Positions 19,135-29,986 of a DNA stretch of 64,000 nt are shown here, piece after piece. The notes under the pieces are model-generated. The model was given only the letters and a program-made list of their open reading frames with translations. It did not search any database and was not told the origin of the DNA. A program made the translations under genes and the position numbers. Position 1 is the stretch's first letter, and each line of letters starts with the position of its first letter. The stretch covers positions 5,901,001 to 5,965,000 of the forward strand of contig JBBBDQ010001918.1 of assembly GCA_037127315.1 (NCBI GenBank), read 5' to 3'. This stretch comes from Ascarosepion bandense (taxonomy: Eukaryota > Mollusca > Cephalopoda > Sepiida > Sepiidae).

Positions 19135-19600
19135 TGCTTCTTCTCTTTCAGGACGTAGGCGATCAAGGACTTCCACTTAACCCTTATCTTTTGTTGCTGT
19201 TAACACTTTTCTCCTGTTACCTCTCCGAAACCCTTCCCCACCATCCCCTTGCTCAAGCCCATCAAGTACGCCTCACGTTGATTTCCCCTGTCTCTCTTTC
19301 CCTTTAGCCGTCCTATGAGTATTAGTCTCCAAGCCCTCCTTCCTCATTACGTGTACCAGAAATTTCAGCTCTCTCTTCCAAATGTTAAGTGTACCTTTTG
19401 CTTTCGTTTGCATCCTCTCTAAACCCCTGTCATTGGTAAAATGTTTGGTCTATGATATTCTCATCATCCTTCTGTAGAAACTCATTTTCTGTTGCTTCGA
19501 ATCTCTCCTTTGATGAGATTTTCCAGATTTCGCTGTCATATAGGAGGACAGATATTGTATTATATATTACCTTGAACAGCAAAGATATGATTGACAAATA
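19135..19600 (-). mobile_element. LINE family B 3' end, pseudogene
   Basis: The plus-strand text GATGCTTCTTCTCTTTCAGG, ACGTAGGCGATCAAGGACTT is the complement of the family B 3' end, as in 49292-49709. CCCTCCTTCCTCATTACGTG and the following blocks match 13000-13030. Reading frames are broken; 5' truncated near 19600. Confidence 0.7.
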
Positions 19601-20164
19601 TATACGGCCGCAGAAACACAGGCGACAACCAGCTTTCTGTGATTAGTGTTAGAGAAAATCATTAGCTACAAAAGATTGCAATATGAACTCTGGTATAAAA
19701 TGGTTACTGAAATATTAGGCTTATAAATCACAGAAATTCATATGCTGTTGCCCTCAAGGACACATGGCCCAGTGGATATAGAAGTTGGTTAGTTCCAATG
19801 ACTTGACCCAAAGAGTTGTGAGTTCAATACCAGGATGTACAAATCATTTAGAGAATTAAAACAAAAGGAGATAACTCATGACTAGCAGAAGTAGCTTCGG
19901 ACAAGGAATGAGAATGATATACTCCAGCCATCGTAATAAAGGGTTCGGTTCAAAATTCTTAGCACCTGAAGAAGGCCGGAGCGTACAACGACCGAAATGT
20001 CGTGAAAATGCCAACAAAGATGAAAACACTAGTCCGAATAATGTAAATAATGTAAATACTACCTCATCTCAGAAGTATATCTTCGACTTCAGGTTATTTA
20101 AAGCCAGGCAATATTTTTTTAGATTGTAAAATATTTTCCTGATACAATGCCTACTAAATAAAGC
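19601..20164. other. Intergenic DNA with a possible tRNA-like SINE remnant
   Basis: At 19765-19835, TGGCCCAGTGGATATAGAAG followed about 50 bases later by TGTGAGTTCAATACCAGG has A-box/B-box spacing but matches no other repeat here. The 83-codon frame at 19878-20129 shows no known domain. Not called as a gene. Confidence 0.35.
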
Positions 20165-20402
20165 GCAATTGGAGAGAGAATAGATAACATCTGAATTTTT
20201 CTAACGGTATTTGCGAGTAAGTGAATATAATAAAATCAACTGAAATTAGAACTAGACACCCCGATTTCCATTACTAAGCAGTTATCCATTACACCACCTG
20301 CACTTCTAAGCTTACAGCTACTGGTATTCTCAAGCTGTCATACATCTAGGCGCTGAAAATTATCAACGTTGCTTAACTTCGATGTTCGTACGAGAACTGA
20401 TC
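20165..20402 (-). mobile_element. Composite 5S-like plus tRNA-SINE remnant
   Basis: On the minus strand, 20402-20310 is 5S-like (CGAAGTTAAGCAACGTTG, GCGCCTAGATGTATGACAGC, TTGAGAATACCAGTAGCTGT). About ten bases on, a decayed tRNA-SINE follows (GGTGGTGTAATGGATAAC, ATCGGGGTGTCTAGTTC, ATTCACTTACTCGCAAATAC). The order and spacing equal those at 18532-18807, which argues for a composite element rather than two chance insertions. Confidence 0.6.
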
Positions 20403-20404
20403 TA

Positions 20405-20440
20405 ATCTAATCTAAACTTATTTATAAATGGAAATTTGTC

Positions 20441-20476
<36 letters not shown>

Positions 20477-21178
20477 TGTTTGTGTGTGTGTGTGTGTGTG
20501 TCCCCGTTACCTATAGACTCCGAAATGGCTGAACCGATTTTCTTGAAAATTTACACAGTTGTACTAAAAGCGTCTCCGAGTGTTATTACCTAGGTTTTCT
20601 GTCGAGGTACCCCAGATAAATATCGAAAATCGATAATCGAAAAAATCGGGTTATAGAAGGAGTGGTCCGATTTTAATAAAATTTGATGCACTCATAGACA
20701 AAGACATAAGAAACGATATTCAGAAGTTTCAAGGTTTCAGTTATTACTGTATTGCAGAAAATCTATAATATATATATAAAAGCCAAGATGTTTCTGTGTG
20801 TGTCTGTTTATCTGCCTGTATGTCTGTATTTTTTCAGCCCTTTTATTTTAGATTTTGCTTCGGGTTTGGCTCTAAGTAGGTATAATTGTAGTTCTTAGTC
20901 TCAGCCATGATACCATTTACTCAGAGGAATTATTTAGCCTTCAAAATTCAGTTTACGACGAAAAAATTTTTATTTGATATCGATAGCAGGAAATGAAAAT
21001 TTGACTTACATCCATTCATTTTTCTTTCAGTTTTCCGTTTCGATTTAACTGGAAACAGCTATTGCATTTTAGTCTTTCGTGCCAACGTCCAAATAGTCTG
21101 AGCTCCAGGATTATGGATTAGTTTTAAAGCTTTCATTACACCCGAGCAACGCCGGGCTATACTGATAGTGTTTAATAA
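20405..21178 (-). repeat. ~770-bp interspersed repeat, minus-strand copy
   Basis: The plus strand starts AAACTTATTTATAAATGG and ends with CCCGAGCAACGCCGGGCTAT, the reverse complement of the termini at 53482-54246. It includes a (GT)n tract at 20443-20502. Confidence 0.8.
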
Positions 21179-21574
21179 AACTAAACGAGATATTCCAAAA
21201 TATGGACAGCATAATAAAAACAATCTACTCAGGTAGGTTAAATAAAGGACTTGATTGTTACCTCCATTGACAAGCAATTTATGATAGTCGGAGAGCACAA
21301 CAGCAGAAATGTCTTGATAATAAAAAAAAACTATTTCACTATTTGCCCATTCCTAGAGACCTAAGAGGTGTTCTACCCCGGGTCATGATGGACTTGGAAA
21401 AAACAAAAATTAAGACGTGATCCCACGCTTTTAAATCAGAGTTCAGATTTTTTGAAGTGATATTACTTGAGTTTACGCTTAGAGCAGCTGATCGTTTTAT
21501 GACTACCGTTAACTGAAAATATCTCAACCCCTAATTTCGAAGCAATTTTTTATGCCTACACAAGACGAGACTAC
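21179..21574. other. Intergenic DNA, no feature seen
   Basis: No gene or repeat recognised. Confidence 0.4.
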
Positions 21575-21780
21575 TATGTGATGTTCGTTCTTCTCTATGC
21601 CAGCGAGTGCTGGGCGATCTCTTCAGTGATGAGGGAGAGACTCGGAGCATAAGAAAAGTGGTAATACAGCGGGATGCTAAAGATATCATGGACCGAGCAC
21701 TTGAGTAACGGAAAGATGCGGAAGAGGATGCAAGCGAGAAGACAACTCATGCTTGGCATCAGAAAGAGACCACTTTTCTT
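21575..21780 (+). mobile_element. LINE family B fragment
   Basis: Across frames it encodes LLYASECWAISSVMRERLGA and, later, MLKISWTEHLSNGKM and MQARRQLMLGIRK. This parallels CECWTISSKM, MLRISWTEHTSND and MLSNRKRQ in 49292-49709. It fuses without a gap into the LINE-tail unit at 21797. Confidence 0.7.
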
Positions 21781-21796
21781 CAATTGGAGTAGATAG

Positions 21797-21973
21797 ACTA
21801 AGCTATCGCCCGGTTCACACTCCACCCATGTCTATTGAACAGGTGAAGAGGCTCATCCCTTGTTCCCTGTTTAGGATGTGGTTTCCGGCTTTCTTTTTTC
21901 CAATCTTTTCACTTTTCAGTAGCCCCCTGCACATTAGTGGTGTTACCACCTTGCTCGGTGTGATATGATTAAC
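21797..21973 (+). repeat. LINE-tail retroposon unit
   Basis: CTATCGCCCGGTTCACACTC, TCTATTGAACAGGTGAAGAG, GCACATTAGTGGTGTTACC and TGATATGATTAA match 1321-1619. The last 50 bases match the family A LINE tail. Confidence 0.65.
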
Positions 21974-21984
21974 AAAAAATAAAA

Positions 21985-22200
21985 TAAAATCATCTTTGAT
22001 GGTTGATGTCCTTCTGTTAATATCCCTGTAACCTCTTTGAAGATGGCTCATGTGAGCCGAAAGCTTAGAATCAGCATATTAAAAAATTATCCAAATTTTG
22101 GACAATTTTTGTCATTATTTTCATCTGAAATTCAAGCAAAATACGATGTTTAGAACGGTTCATGATTAAACATAATAGACATTCATTATCTGTTATATTT
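21985..22200 (+). mobile_element. PLE terminal repeat with hammerhead-like motif and ORF start
   Basis: ATCATCTTTGATGGTTGATG leads to TTTGAAGATGGCTCATGTGA, GCCGAAAGCTTAGAATCAGC and then the conserved ORF-start block. The first core base is T here (TTGAAGA instead of CTGAAGA), so the ribozyme core is damaged. A (TA)n tract follows. Confidence 0.65.
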
Positions 22201-22209
22201 AACTATATA

Positions 22210-22253
<44 letters not shown>

Positions 22254-22256
<3 letters not shown>

Positions 22257-22560
22257 ATCCACAGACAGATATGCTTCGCTGTATCACAGCTCATCAGTAC
22301 GTTTAGACTCCAATTGCTTTTAACCCAGGATTGAAACCCGACTGAACTGGCGCCAGTCGGCGATTCTACTTCTGGGCTATGAGCGTTCGGTAGAAGAAGG
22401 AGGACGTTTTAGCGTGTAAATTGTCATTATACCCGCCCAATAGCCAGTGTGCTCTAATCCATTACTGACTGAGCGATGCGTACATGCCAGAGTAGCTATT
22501 GTTTTCAATGTCTATCATTCTTTCACAGTGCTCAATCAGGGTGTGAGAGCTTAAATAGTC
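22254..22560 (-). mobile_element. tRNA-like plus hammerhead small retroposon (retrozyme-like), single unit
   Basis: On the minus strand the unit runs from 22560 to 22254. It contains a tRNA-like part with an A-box-like TAGCCCAGAAGTAGA (22379-22365) and a B-box-like GGTTTCAATCC (22338-22328) set in a T-arm-like hairpin, then a hammerhead at 22304-22257. Both unit ends fall at the hammerhead 3' sequence (GTCATCC at 22254, ATAGTC at 22560), placed between (TA)n and (TC)n tracts. This is what reinsertion of a self-cleaved or circularised monomer would leave. It is homologous to the tandem copies at 56127-56600. Confidence 0.75.
22257..22304 (-). ncRNA. Hammerhead ribozyme, partly decayed
   Basis: The core CTGATGA (22297-22291) and stem II GCTGT/ACAGC (22290-22278) are intact. 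The second conserved block is GAAG instead of GAAA (22277-22274), stem III has a mismatch and stem I keeps only some pairs, so activity is unlikely. Confidence 0.75.
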
Positions 22561-22610
22561 TCTCTCTCTCTCTCTCTCTTTTTCTCTCTCTCTCTCTATA
22601 TATATATACC
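22561..22610. repeat. (TC)n/(TA)n microsatellite
   Basis: A TC-rich tract merging into TA repeats. Confidence 0.9.
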
Positions 22611-22954
22611 AGTTTAATTAGAAACGACTGACAAGTTACTGCGGTTAAGATTTTGTTTAATTTTTCATGTGTTCTTATAACTTTCTTCTTTTCTAGAAAT
22701 AAATTATCTAGAAATGCTTTGAATGTCTGAGCGATTTCAGTTATACATTTAGCCATTATATAATTTTATTTTTACTTTTAACTGAAAGTATGGTTTCTTT
22801 TATGTATGTTTGCCGACTTAATGGAATTTTTATTTTACGAAACCGGTATTCATAGTTGATATCGTTGAGTGTTTTAGTTTTCATTTTTTTTATAATGCTT
22901 TTATTATTTGTAAACTTTGTTTTGACATGTAAATGATACTTATATATATATATA
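22611..22954. other. AT-rich intergenic DNA, no feature seen
   Basis: The minus strand has an 80-codon frame of low complexity with no known domain; not called. Confidence 0.4.
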
Positions 22955-23573
22955 GTGTAATCAGGTGCCCCTGCCGTTCTCCTCAGTGTTCTTGACAAGC
23001 TCCAAAGGAGAGTCTGTAATGTGATAGGTACTGATCTGGCGACTCTTCTGCAGCCACTTTCCCATCGTCGAAATGTGGCCTCCCTCTGTCTCTTCTATAA
23101 ATACTTTCATGGCTTCTGCTCGGATGAGCTTAAGTCACTGATGCCTCCTCAACAGGTGTTTACCCGTGCAACCAGACTGGCAATTGGGTCCCACCCATTC
23201 ACAGTCAGGTTAGCCAAACGCAGACGACAATTCAACTCCCGCAGCTTCCTCTCTCGCACTTCCCGCCTGTGGAATTCACTCCCGTATTCTTGCTTTCCTG
23301 ACGGCTACGACCTCCAGAAATTTAAAAGCAAAGTTAATACTCACCTACTAACCACTGGACTCTAGCTCTCTCCCCTCCCCTGTATAATCTTCACGTTCTC
23401 TCCGCCCATGTATCTGTCATTGCACCTGATTTCTCAGCTTTCTATTGTTCCTTTCTAACTAGCTTGTACTCCTCACTCTTTTCTAATTAATCTTTCTACA
23501 TTTATGTAACCCCCTGCACATCAGTGGCGTTTCTGCCTTGCTCGGGGTGAAATGATTAAAAAAAAAAAAATAA
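22955..23573 (+). mobile_element. LINE family A 3' end, best-preserved copy
   Basis: An uninterrupted frame ends at 23365 and encodes, in order: LLSVLDKLQRRVCNVIGTDL, LSHRRNVASLCLFYKYFHGF, PPQQVFTRATRLAIGSHPF, FLSRTSRLWNSLPYSCFPDG and FKSKVNTHLLTTGL. This is the region C-terminal to the RT of CR1/L2/Jockey-type LINEs, whose ORFs often end in a RLWNSLP motif. A ~200-bp 3'UTR and the tail GCACATCAGTGGCGTTTCTG, GGGGTGAAATGATTAAAAA follow. The 5' end is truncated right after a (TA)n tract. Fully open, hence young. Confidence 0.9.
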
Positions 23574-24068
23574 ATAAATTAGTAATTCTGAAATATAACG
23601 ATATAAAACGTCTAAACTGATCTATCATTTTTTTCTCATCAGAACCAAAATATCGGAAAGAAAAAAAAACTAAAAAACAAAGGCTAAAGAATTACAGCCC
23701 TTAACTAATGTTCAATAAAAGCAACAAATTTTAAAGGCATATTGCCATTATGCCTTCCAACCACCCCTTCATTTTCCAGAGAAATGATTCCCAAGGGTTT
23801 AATGTGTACCGATTCCAAACCCTTCAGGATATGGTCGGTATTAACCTTATTCAACACTGAGAACAATTCCGGGTGATCAAACCGGGCATACTGCTAGTTT
23901 TTTAAAATACCCAGCTATCGCTGAACCTAATATATTAAGATACCAATTTAAATTATTCAACATTCCTTAGCGAATATTGGTTGGAACATCTTGGTTAATC
24001 CGTATCTCCAACTTTTGACACGTTATGCCAGCATAATCAGAATCGTACTGACCTCAAAATTCATTTTA
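23574..24068. other. AT-rich intergenic DNA, no feature seen
   Basis: No gene or repeat recognised. Confidence 0.4.
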
Positions 24069-24331
24069 GTGCGATACGTGATACACGCTTGGGCGATCAT
24101 GTCTCGAAAGAGACATGACTGACTGAGCAGAAAATTTTCAGGCAATAGTTTGCTATTATTTTCTACAGTAGGCCGGTTGCCAGCGAAAGCTATAGAACTC
24201 AATCTGTCCTGCTATTTATCCTATAGATGGAGGGAGAAGTGACGGATTAATACCGTTTTTCTGGTATTTTCGCGTAAGTGAATGCAGCGAATTCGAACTC
24301 AGCTCTCGAATTTCTCGTTTCGAACAGATAT
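24069..24331 (-). mobile_element. tRNA-derived SINE, minus strand
   Basis: The plus strand reads ATACGTGATACACGCTTGGG, GATCATGTCTCGAAAGAGAC, GCGTAAGTGAATGCAGCGAA and TTCGAACTCAGCTCTCG, the reverse complement of the SINE body and B box. The head is truncated near the A box. Confidence 0.8.
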
Positions 24332-24349
24332 TTTTTTTTGTTGTTTTTT

Positions 24350-24700
24350 ATTAATCATATCACCCCAAGCAAGGCGAAAATGCCACTGATGCGCAGGGGG
24401 CTACGTAAATGTGAAAAGATTGAAAAAGAGAAAAACCAGAAACCACATCCTAAACAGGAAACAAGGGATGAGCCTCTCCACCTGTTCAATAGACGTGGGT
24501 GGAGTGTGAACCGGGCGATAATTTAGTCTATCTACTCCAATTGAAAAAAAAAGAAAAGTGAAAAGATTGGAAAAGAGAAAACCAGAAACCACATCCTAAA
24601 CAGGAAACAAGGGATGAGCCTCTTCACCTGTTCAATAGACGTGGGTGGAGTGTGAACCGGGCGATAGTTTAGTCTATCTACTCCAACTGAGTCTATCTAC
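24350..24700 (-). repeat. Two tandem LINE-tail units, minus strand
   Basis: ATATCACCCCAAGCAAGGCG at 24357 is the complement of the LINE tail. ACATCCTAAACAGGAAACAA, AGACGTGGGTGGAGTGTGAA and CGATAATTTAGTCTATCTAC then occur twice, about 140 bp apart (24445-24535 and 24588-24680), so the internal segment is duplicated. Compare the plus-strand double at 1323-1619. Confidence 0.75.
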
Positions 24701-25102
24701 TCCAATATACACTGCACCAAAACGCACATCGCAAATTTCAAAATTAATTTGATGATTAGGCGGAAAATTATTCTCTGTCGGTTTCTACATAGTTCGGACG
24801 CTAAAGACAATATGTGGATTGGTGTAATAAAAAATGTTTCATAAACTGAAATTTGCTTAGCAAATCTCGCTCGAAAGTACATTCTCACAGACGAGTGCGT
24901 GGCGGTACGCGCGTAAACGCCCACATACCAAAAAATAATACACAAAAATCTTTCGCCAATACGTGTAGAAAAAAGAAAAATGGAGAAATATAAACACCCA
25001 GTTTATGATACCCACTGAAGAGTGGACGGACGGGTCTGTCTATCAATCTCGGAGTCGGAATGCTGAAAGTAACACTAATCAGTTAAGTGACAATCGTTTA
25101 GT

Positions 25103-25106
<4 letters not shown>
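24701..25106. other. Intergenic DNA, no feature seen
   Basis: No gene or repeat recognised. Confidence 0.4.
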
Positions 25107-25141
<35 letters not shown>

Positions 25142-25146
25142 AACTA

Positions 25147-25184
<38 letters not shown>

Positions 25185-25204
25185 TAGTTATATATATATA
25201 TATA
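25107..25204. repeat. (TA)n tracts with TTAGTTA interruptions
   Basis: Three TA tracts separated by GTAACTAAAC- or GTTTAGTTA-like spacers in opposite orientations, making an imperfect palindrome. Confidence 0.9.
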
Positions 25205-26000
25205 TTAATCCTTTCACCCCTAAGAAAGGCAGAACTGCCTCTGGTGCACTGGGGGTTACGTAATAGGTGAGTGATGAGAAAGAGGAACAAGTTACAAAGG
25301 AGTCAGAGAATGAGTAAGAACAGGATGAGAATACAGGTGTGAAGAGAGCTGCATGAGAGTGGAGTGGAGTGGAGTGTAAAGAAGAAAATGATGCAAGGGT
25401 TGTCAGGGAAATGATGTGAGTCAAGAAGATAAGAGATGGCAATTGACTTTGCATTTAAATCCTTAGAGATTGTCAGGGAAGAAAGTATACGGAAGGGAAT
25501 TTTACAAGTACGAAATGCAGGCAAAAAAGCTGCTAGGTTAGAACTGTGGTTATATTTGATTGATTTCAATGTAAATGGGTGGAGCATAGTTGCTAATTTA
25601 GTAGCTCGAGTAAATTCATTCAGCGGGGACACTAGAGAGCTAAGTTCGTCAAAGCAGAAACCGTGAAAGTATTTGTAGAAGAGACAGAGGGAAGCCACAT
25701 TACGTAGGTGAGAAAGTGAGTGGAGTTAAGCTACCATGTCGGGATCACTTACATTAGAGATACTTTGCTGGATTTTGTCAAGAAGCCCGAGACGAATAGC
25801 AGGGGCACCAGACCAGATGTGACAGCACTATTCAATGCACGAGCGGATGGGAGATTTTAAGATAGATTTAGACGAGGAAAAATTCCTAGCCCTACAAAGG
25901 GTACCAACCTTCCGCACAGCAGATTTAGCTACAGATTTAGTGGAATTATCCCACGTGAGATCAGCTGATAGATTTAGATCTAGGACCTGTTAATTCTGTT
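25205..26000 (-). mobile_element. LINE family A, longer C-terminal copy, pseudogene
   Basis: The tail (TTTCACCCCTAAGAAAGGCA) is at 25210. Reading from 25990 the minus strand encodes LSADLTWDNSTKSVAKSAVR, KVGTLCRARNFSSSKSILK, CCHIWSGAPAIRLGLLDKI, then MASLCLFYKYFHGFCFDELS and FTRATKLATMLHPFTLKS. This covers more of the RT C-terminal region than most copies. In-frame stops (SCIE* before CCHIW) show it is inactive. Confidence 0.8.
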
Positions 26001-26115
26001 TATGCTCTGTCTGTGATATCGAGCACTTTATTGCAAAGACTGCCTGCCTTAAACACCATTTCTCTCAATATTCCACTGACTCTCAGTATTATTCGTTTTA
26101 TACCATCTTTGACAC

Positions 26116-26118
<3 letters not shown>

Positions 26119-26200
<82 letters not shown>
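26119..26200. repeat. (TA)n(TG)n microsatellite
   Basis: About 15 TA units followed by about 25 TG units. Confidence 0.97.
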
Positions 26201-26203
<3 letters not shown>

Positions 26204-26308
26204 AAACGCGAGCGTTTTTTATTATAAAAATAATCAAGACGTTTAAGATTTTGTTTTTCACCTATACACATTTCTCTCGCTGGCAGAACGACAATCTTCC
26301 CACCACAC

Positions 26309-26311
<3 letters not shown>

Positions 26312-26364
<53 letters not shown>
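26312..26364. repeat. (TA)n microsatellite
   Basis: About 26 TA units. Confidence 0.97.
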
Positions 26365-26368
<4 letters not shown>

Positions 26369-26389
26369 AACGAAATATTTGCAACAGTC

Positions 26390-26711
26390 AAATCATTAAT
26401 TTAAAACCATGCTCAATATAAAATTAGAGCAATGAATATTTATTATAAATTTGACTTTAGAACATGTACAAACTACAATCTGCTACAAAATTGTACATTT
26501 TGTTTCGACATTGAAACAACGTCTCATCGGGTAGTTAGTAATAAATGGTTCCTTTATTATTAACTACCTGATGAGACATTTTTCTTTCAATGTCGAAACA
26601 AAATGTACAATTTTGTAGCAGATTGTAGTTTGTACATGTTCTAAAGTCAAATTTATAATAAATATTCATTGCTCTAATTTTATATTGAGCATGGTTTTAA
26701 ATTAATGATTT
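26390..26711. repeat. Near-perfect ~156-bp-arm palindrome with hammerhead-like cores in both arms
   Basis: The left arm 26390-26545 is the reverse complement of the right arm 26553-26711 with a 7-nt spacer TGGTTCC. The main difference is a 3-nt indel near the centre. It is flanked on both sides by (TA)n tracts. Each arm carries, reading outward, a CTGATGA-like core, a stem II, GAAA and a 7-bp stem III. It resembles head-to-head terminal repeats of a PLE. Confidence 0.9.
26562..26628 (+). ncRNA. Hammerhead-like motif, right palindrome arm
   Basis: CTGATGA (26568-26574); stem II GACATT/AATGTC (26575-26580 with 26589-26594); GAAA (26595-26598); stem III ACAAAAT/ATTTTGT with a GTACA loop (26598-26616); A26617 at the cleavage position. 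The core is complete, but stem I next to it pairs in only three of four positions. The mirror copy in the left arm has CCGATGA, a damaging core change. Confidence 0.6.
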
Positions 26712-26741
26712 TGTAGTATGCTGTAGTTTTTACATGTTCTA

Positions 26742-26745
<4 letters not shown>

Positions 26746-26818
<73 letters not shown>

Positions 26819-26846
26819 ATTTATATATATATATATATATATATAT
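26746..26846. repeat. (TA)n(TG)n(TA)n microsatellite
   Basis: A TA tract, a TG tract, the short spacer CAATTTA and a second TA tract. Confidence 0.95.
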
Positions 26847-28497
26847 AAAGAAGATATTTTGAGAAGAACAGATTAACTGAAAATGTGTTGTTGTAAGATA
26901 TCTAAGTGATCTCTGAGAAGGGCCGTACTACTTAATAGCTTGTATACGCCCTTCTAGTTTCAGGGAATCGAAGCATCTTCATTTCTCTACTCAGAAAGCC
27001 TTTTTTCAAGAACTGCCACTTTGGAGAAACAGACTCCATCTTGGATGCTTCCGCAATTCTTCAATCTCAACCTCTTCACGTCAAGGGTTAATCTCTACCC
27101 ACATTATCCTCATAATCTTCTACCACCACCAATTCCATTCTTCCGATAAACCCCTATCTTGAAAGTCTCTCAAGCCTTATATTAGATAAAAATTCGTATT
27201 AAAAGCCCGTTAATCATTCCATGACAGTTTGGAAATCAACCTCATTTTCTTGTTGAAAAGAATATTGACACATCGCCCCTCTCCTTGAGTTTTGAAAGAT
27301 CGCGGTTATATTTTTTTCTTAAAAAATATAACAGTCAAATAAATCATTTAAATTTAATTGAAATTTAATTAGTTACGACTGAAATGTCACCCTAGTTAAT
27401 AGTGACATGCTACTTCCCAGAGCCCTAGTCACTTTTCACCTTCGTCAAAGTTTGAATCTGCACCTATTTTACCTCCCCTCCCTCGTTCAACTAATTTATA
27501 GACGAGAGGAGTTAGGTTGCCGGACGTGTGGGTTTGAGGTAAAAGCTACTACCACATTACTCGTTAAAAAAAAAGAAACTAAAAAAGGTTTGAAATAAAA
27601 TAAGAATTGAACATTTGAGGCTCGTTTGATAATTTACGCTCTCCATAACTACAAATTAATTATTGATTTTGTGTCTTACATTTGTTTAAGGCTTTCAGAA
27701 AGGACTGATTGGTTTCGACGGTTTCTTGTCATTTTTTTTTGTTACATTCAATTAATGAGTAATAAAAATAAAGGAAAGCGTTGTTTAAATGTTTAGTACT
27801 TTGCCTTTTCATCAGCCAATTATATCACTCGTTAGATTTTAATTCCTTTACAAAATTTTAGCATTCGTTTCTGCTTTATTTTCATAATTTCTTTGCGTTG
27901 ATAGGTTTTGGCTTTGTCTTTTATAACTTGATGTGGTAACCGCCATTTTATCTTTCAGAGAAATATTTTCTTATGTATTTATTTGCTTTTCGTAGATTTT
28001 TCATCATCTTTTTCCAATTTTTTTTCATTCCTACTCTAATAAAATCCTTTTTTTGTTTACTTTCGTTTTAACTCTTTTACTGTTTAACTGATTAGCTGAT
28101 TAAATTTTCTCTTTATTTTTCAAGAATTACTCTTTTTCTTATTGCTGTATGTGTTTTTTTTTTGTTTCTTTGTTTTATTCATTAATTCAATTATGTTTAT
28201 AATACTTCTGTTGCCCTTATTCTCTTTTTTATTTTTAATTAATTCTTTTTTTTTTTACACACTTTTCTTATTTTGTTTTATTTCAGTTTTATTCTTTTAA
28301 TATAATTCATTCATTCATTTTTGGTTTATTTTCATTCCTCTATGATTTTCTTCTTTTTCATTCAGTGGTTTTTGCTTGTTTATTTTTCATCCATTCTTTC
28401 ATTCTTTTATTTTTCTTACGTTTATTTTCGTTGATTCTGCTTCTACTTATTTTTTCGTCTACCTATTCATTTATAGTTCCTTTACTTTCATTTTTCT
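26847..28497. other. Gene-free; T-rich low-complexity DNA
   Basis: From about 27,700 to 28,490 the plus strand is strongly T-rich (runs of TTTTT and repeated CATTCATT). The 63- and 82-codon frames here are low-complexity or lead into the next SINE. No gene or known repeat is supported. Confidence 0.5.
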
Positions 28498-28779
28498 TGC
28501 GTTGTAGTGCAGTGGATATCGAACAGGAACGCAGAGATCGGGGAACCGAGTTCGAATTCCAGTTGAAACCCTTGCACTCACTTACGCGCAAATACCCTTG
28601 GGAAAGGTATTAATCAGTCTTTTTCCTCTAATAACAGGGAAGATGAGATTTTATAGCCTTGGTTGGCAACCAGTCTACCGCAGAAAGTAGTGGCAACCTA
28701 ATCTTCTGCCCAGTCAGTCATGTCTCTTCCGAGACATGATCGCCCAAGCGTGTATTACGTATGGCACTTAACTGACTGA
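28498..28779 (+). mobile_element. tRNA-derived SINE
   Basis: Head TGCGTTGTAGTGCAGTGGAT, B box GAGTTCGAATTCCAGTTG, body TCTACCGCAGAAAGTAGTGG and end CACTTAACTGACTGA. About 20 bp of the body (after GGCAACCTA) are deleted. Confidence 0.88.
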
Positions 28780-29390
28780 AAAGTCTGTTAGGTAATATCA
28801 GACTTTTTCTATAGCAGCAACTCCTCACTGATGAACATCTATGAGCAACGACGAAGTTTTAGAGAAAATGGCGACGAAATTTCTCAGTTTCTTATTGCAA
28901 ACGTCTGCTAGGGAAGCTATGCAATCCCTGTCGCGAAAACCTGCTCTGGTAGATTTGTGTTTTATCAACGCTCGGAGTGCCCTCCTGTGATTTATACTAC
29001 CATTATGCTAAACAAGCATTAGTCACAGTTTCTTAAAAAATAGCACATTATCTGTCATGATGAGCAGTTTAAAAAACACCAATACGTCTTAGGTCATAGG
29101 TCACAATGACTTAAGATTTGGGCTAGCAAACCTGGCATATCAACCACTGCCAATCAGTTCCGTTTCTCCAGCTACACTCACAAGGATTGGTTGAACCGTG
29201 GTATGCTTTTTCACTCGTTTTCCAAAGGTACCGCGCACTGGGAACGCCACTCCCACTTAATGGTACCTACAGGCAGTCACCTTCCTGACAAATCCACCAT
29301 CGTCTTATACTCGCAAAGTATAAGACGATGTCGAACTCAGATGTTTTGAGGTCGGAAATCCGGTGTTCAAACCCCGCGCTCATATACAGG
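28780..29390. other. Intergenic DNA with a 13-bp hairpin and a tRNA-like B box
   Basis: CATCGTCTTATAC (29298-29310) and GTATAAGACGATG (29318-29330) form a perfect hairpin with a 7-nt loop. Shortly after, GGTGTTCAAACCCC (29362-29375) fits a Pol III B box, so 29298-29385 may be a SINE remnant. Nothing else recognised. Confidence 0.4.
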
Positions 29391-29785
29391 GTGGCACAAA
29401 ATCACTGTATAGTTAATTGCAATAAAAATTAAGACAAAGCAACAAATCAACATTTCAGAAATTTATTATTAAAATAGTTCTGGTTAATTCTGGTTAATAA
29501 CATTAAAATGCTATGGTAAACAATAGTAAATTAATTGATCTTCCTGCGAAAATTAAATGATTTCGTCAACAATCGAAAAGATTCACTCCCATCTATAAAG
29601 GGTAGCAATACAGTCACTGTTACTGTTAAAAACTATTAGACAAAACTAATTAATCAAAAGTCTAGAAATTTGTTATTAAAATGGTTCTGGTTAATTCAAT
29701 GGTTTCTAAGTCGTACATTTGTTAAACTTGTCTATATTATTTAATGAAACAGGCATCAATGAAAAAATGCTGCCTAAATACACGC

Positions 29786-29789
<4 letters not shown>

Positions 29790-29848
<59 letters not shown>
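29790..29848. repeat. (TA)n microsatellite
   Basis: About 29 TA units. Confidence 0.97.
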
Positions 29849-29850
<2 letters not shown>

Positions 29851-29955
29851 TTTTCCCTCACTATCTCCATCTTTATTCCCTCATGCATCACCTTTTAATT
29901 ATTTTCATGTCATTTTCTCCCTAAATATTTTTAATGTTTTCTTCTGACCCCATTT

Positions 29956-29986
<31 letters not shown>

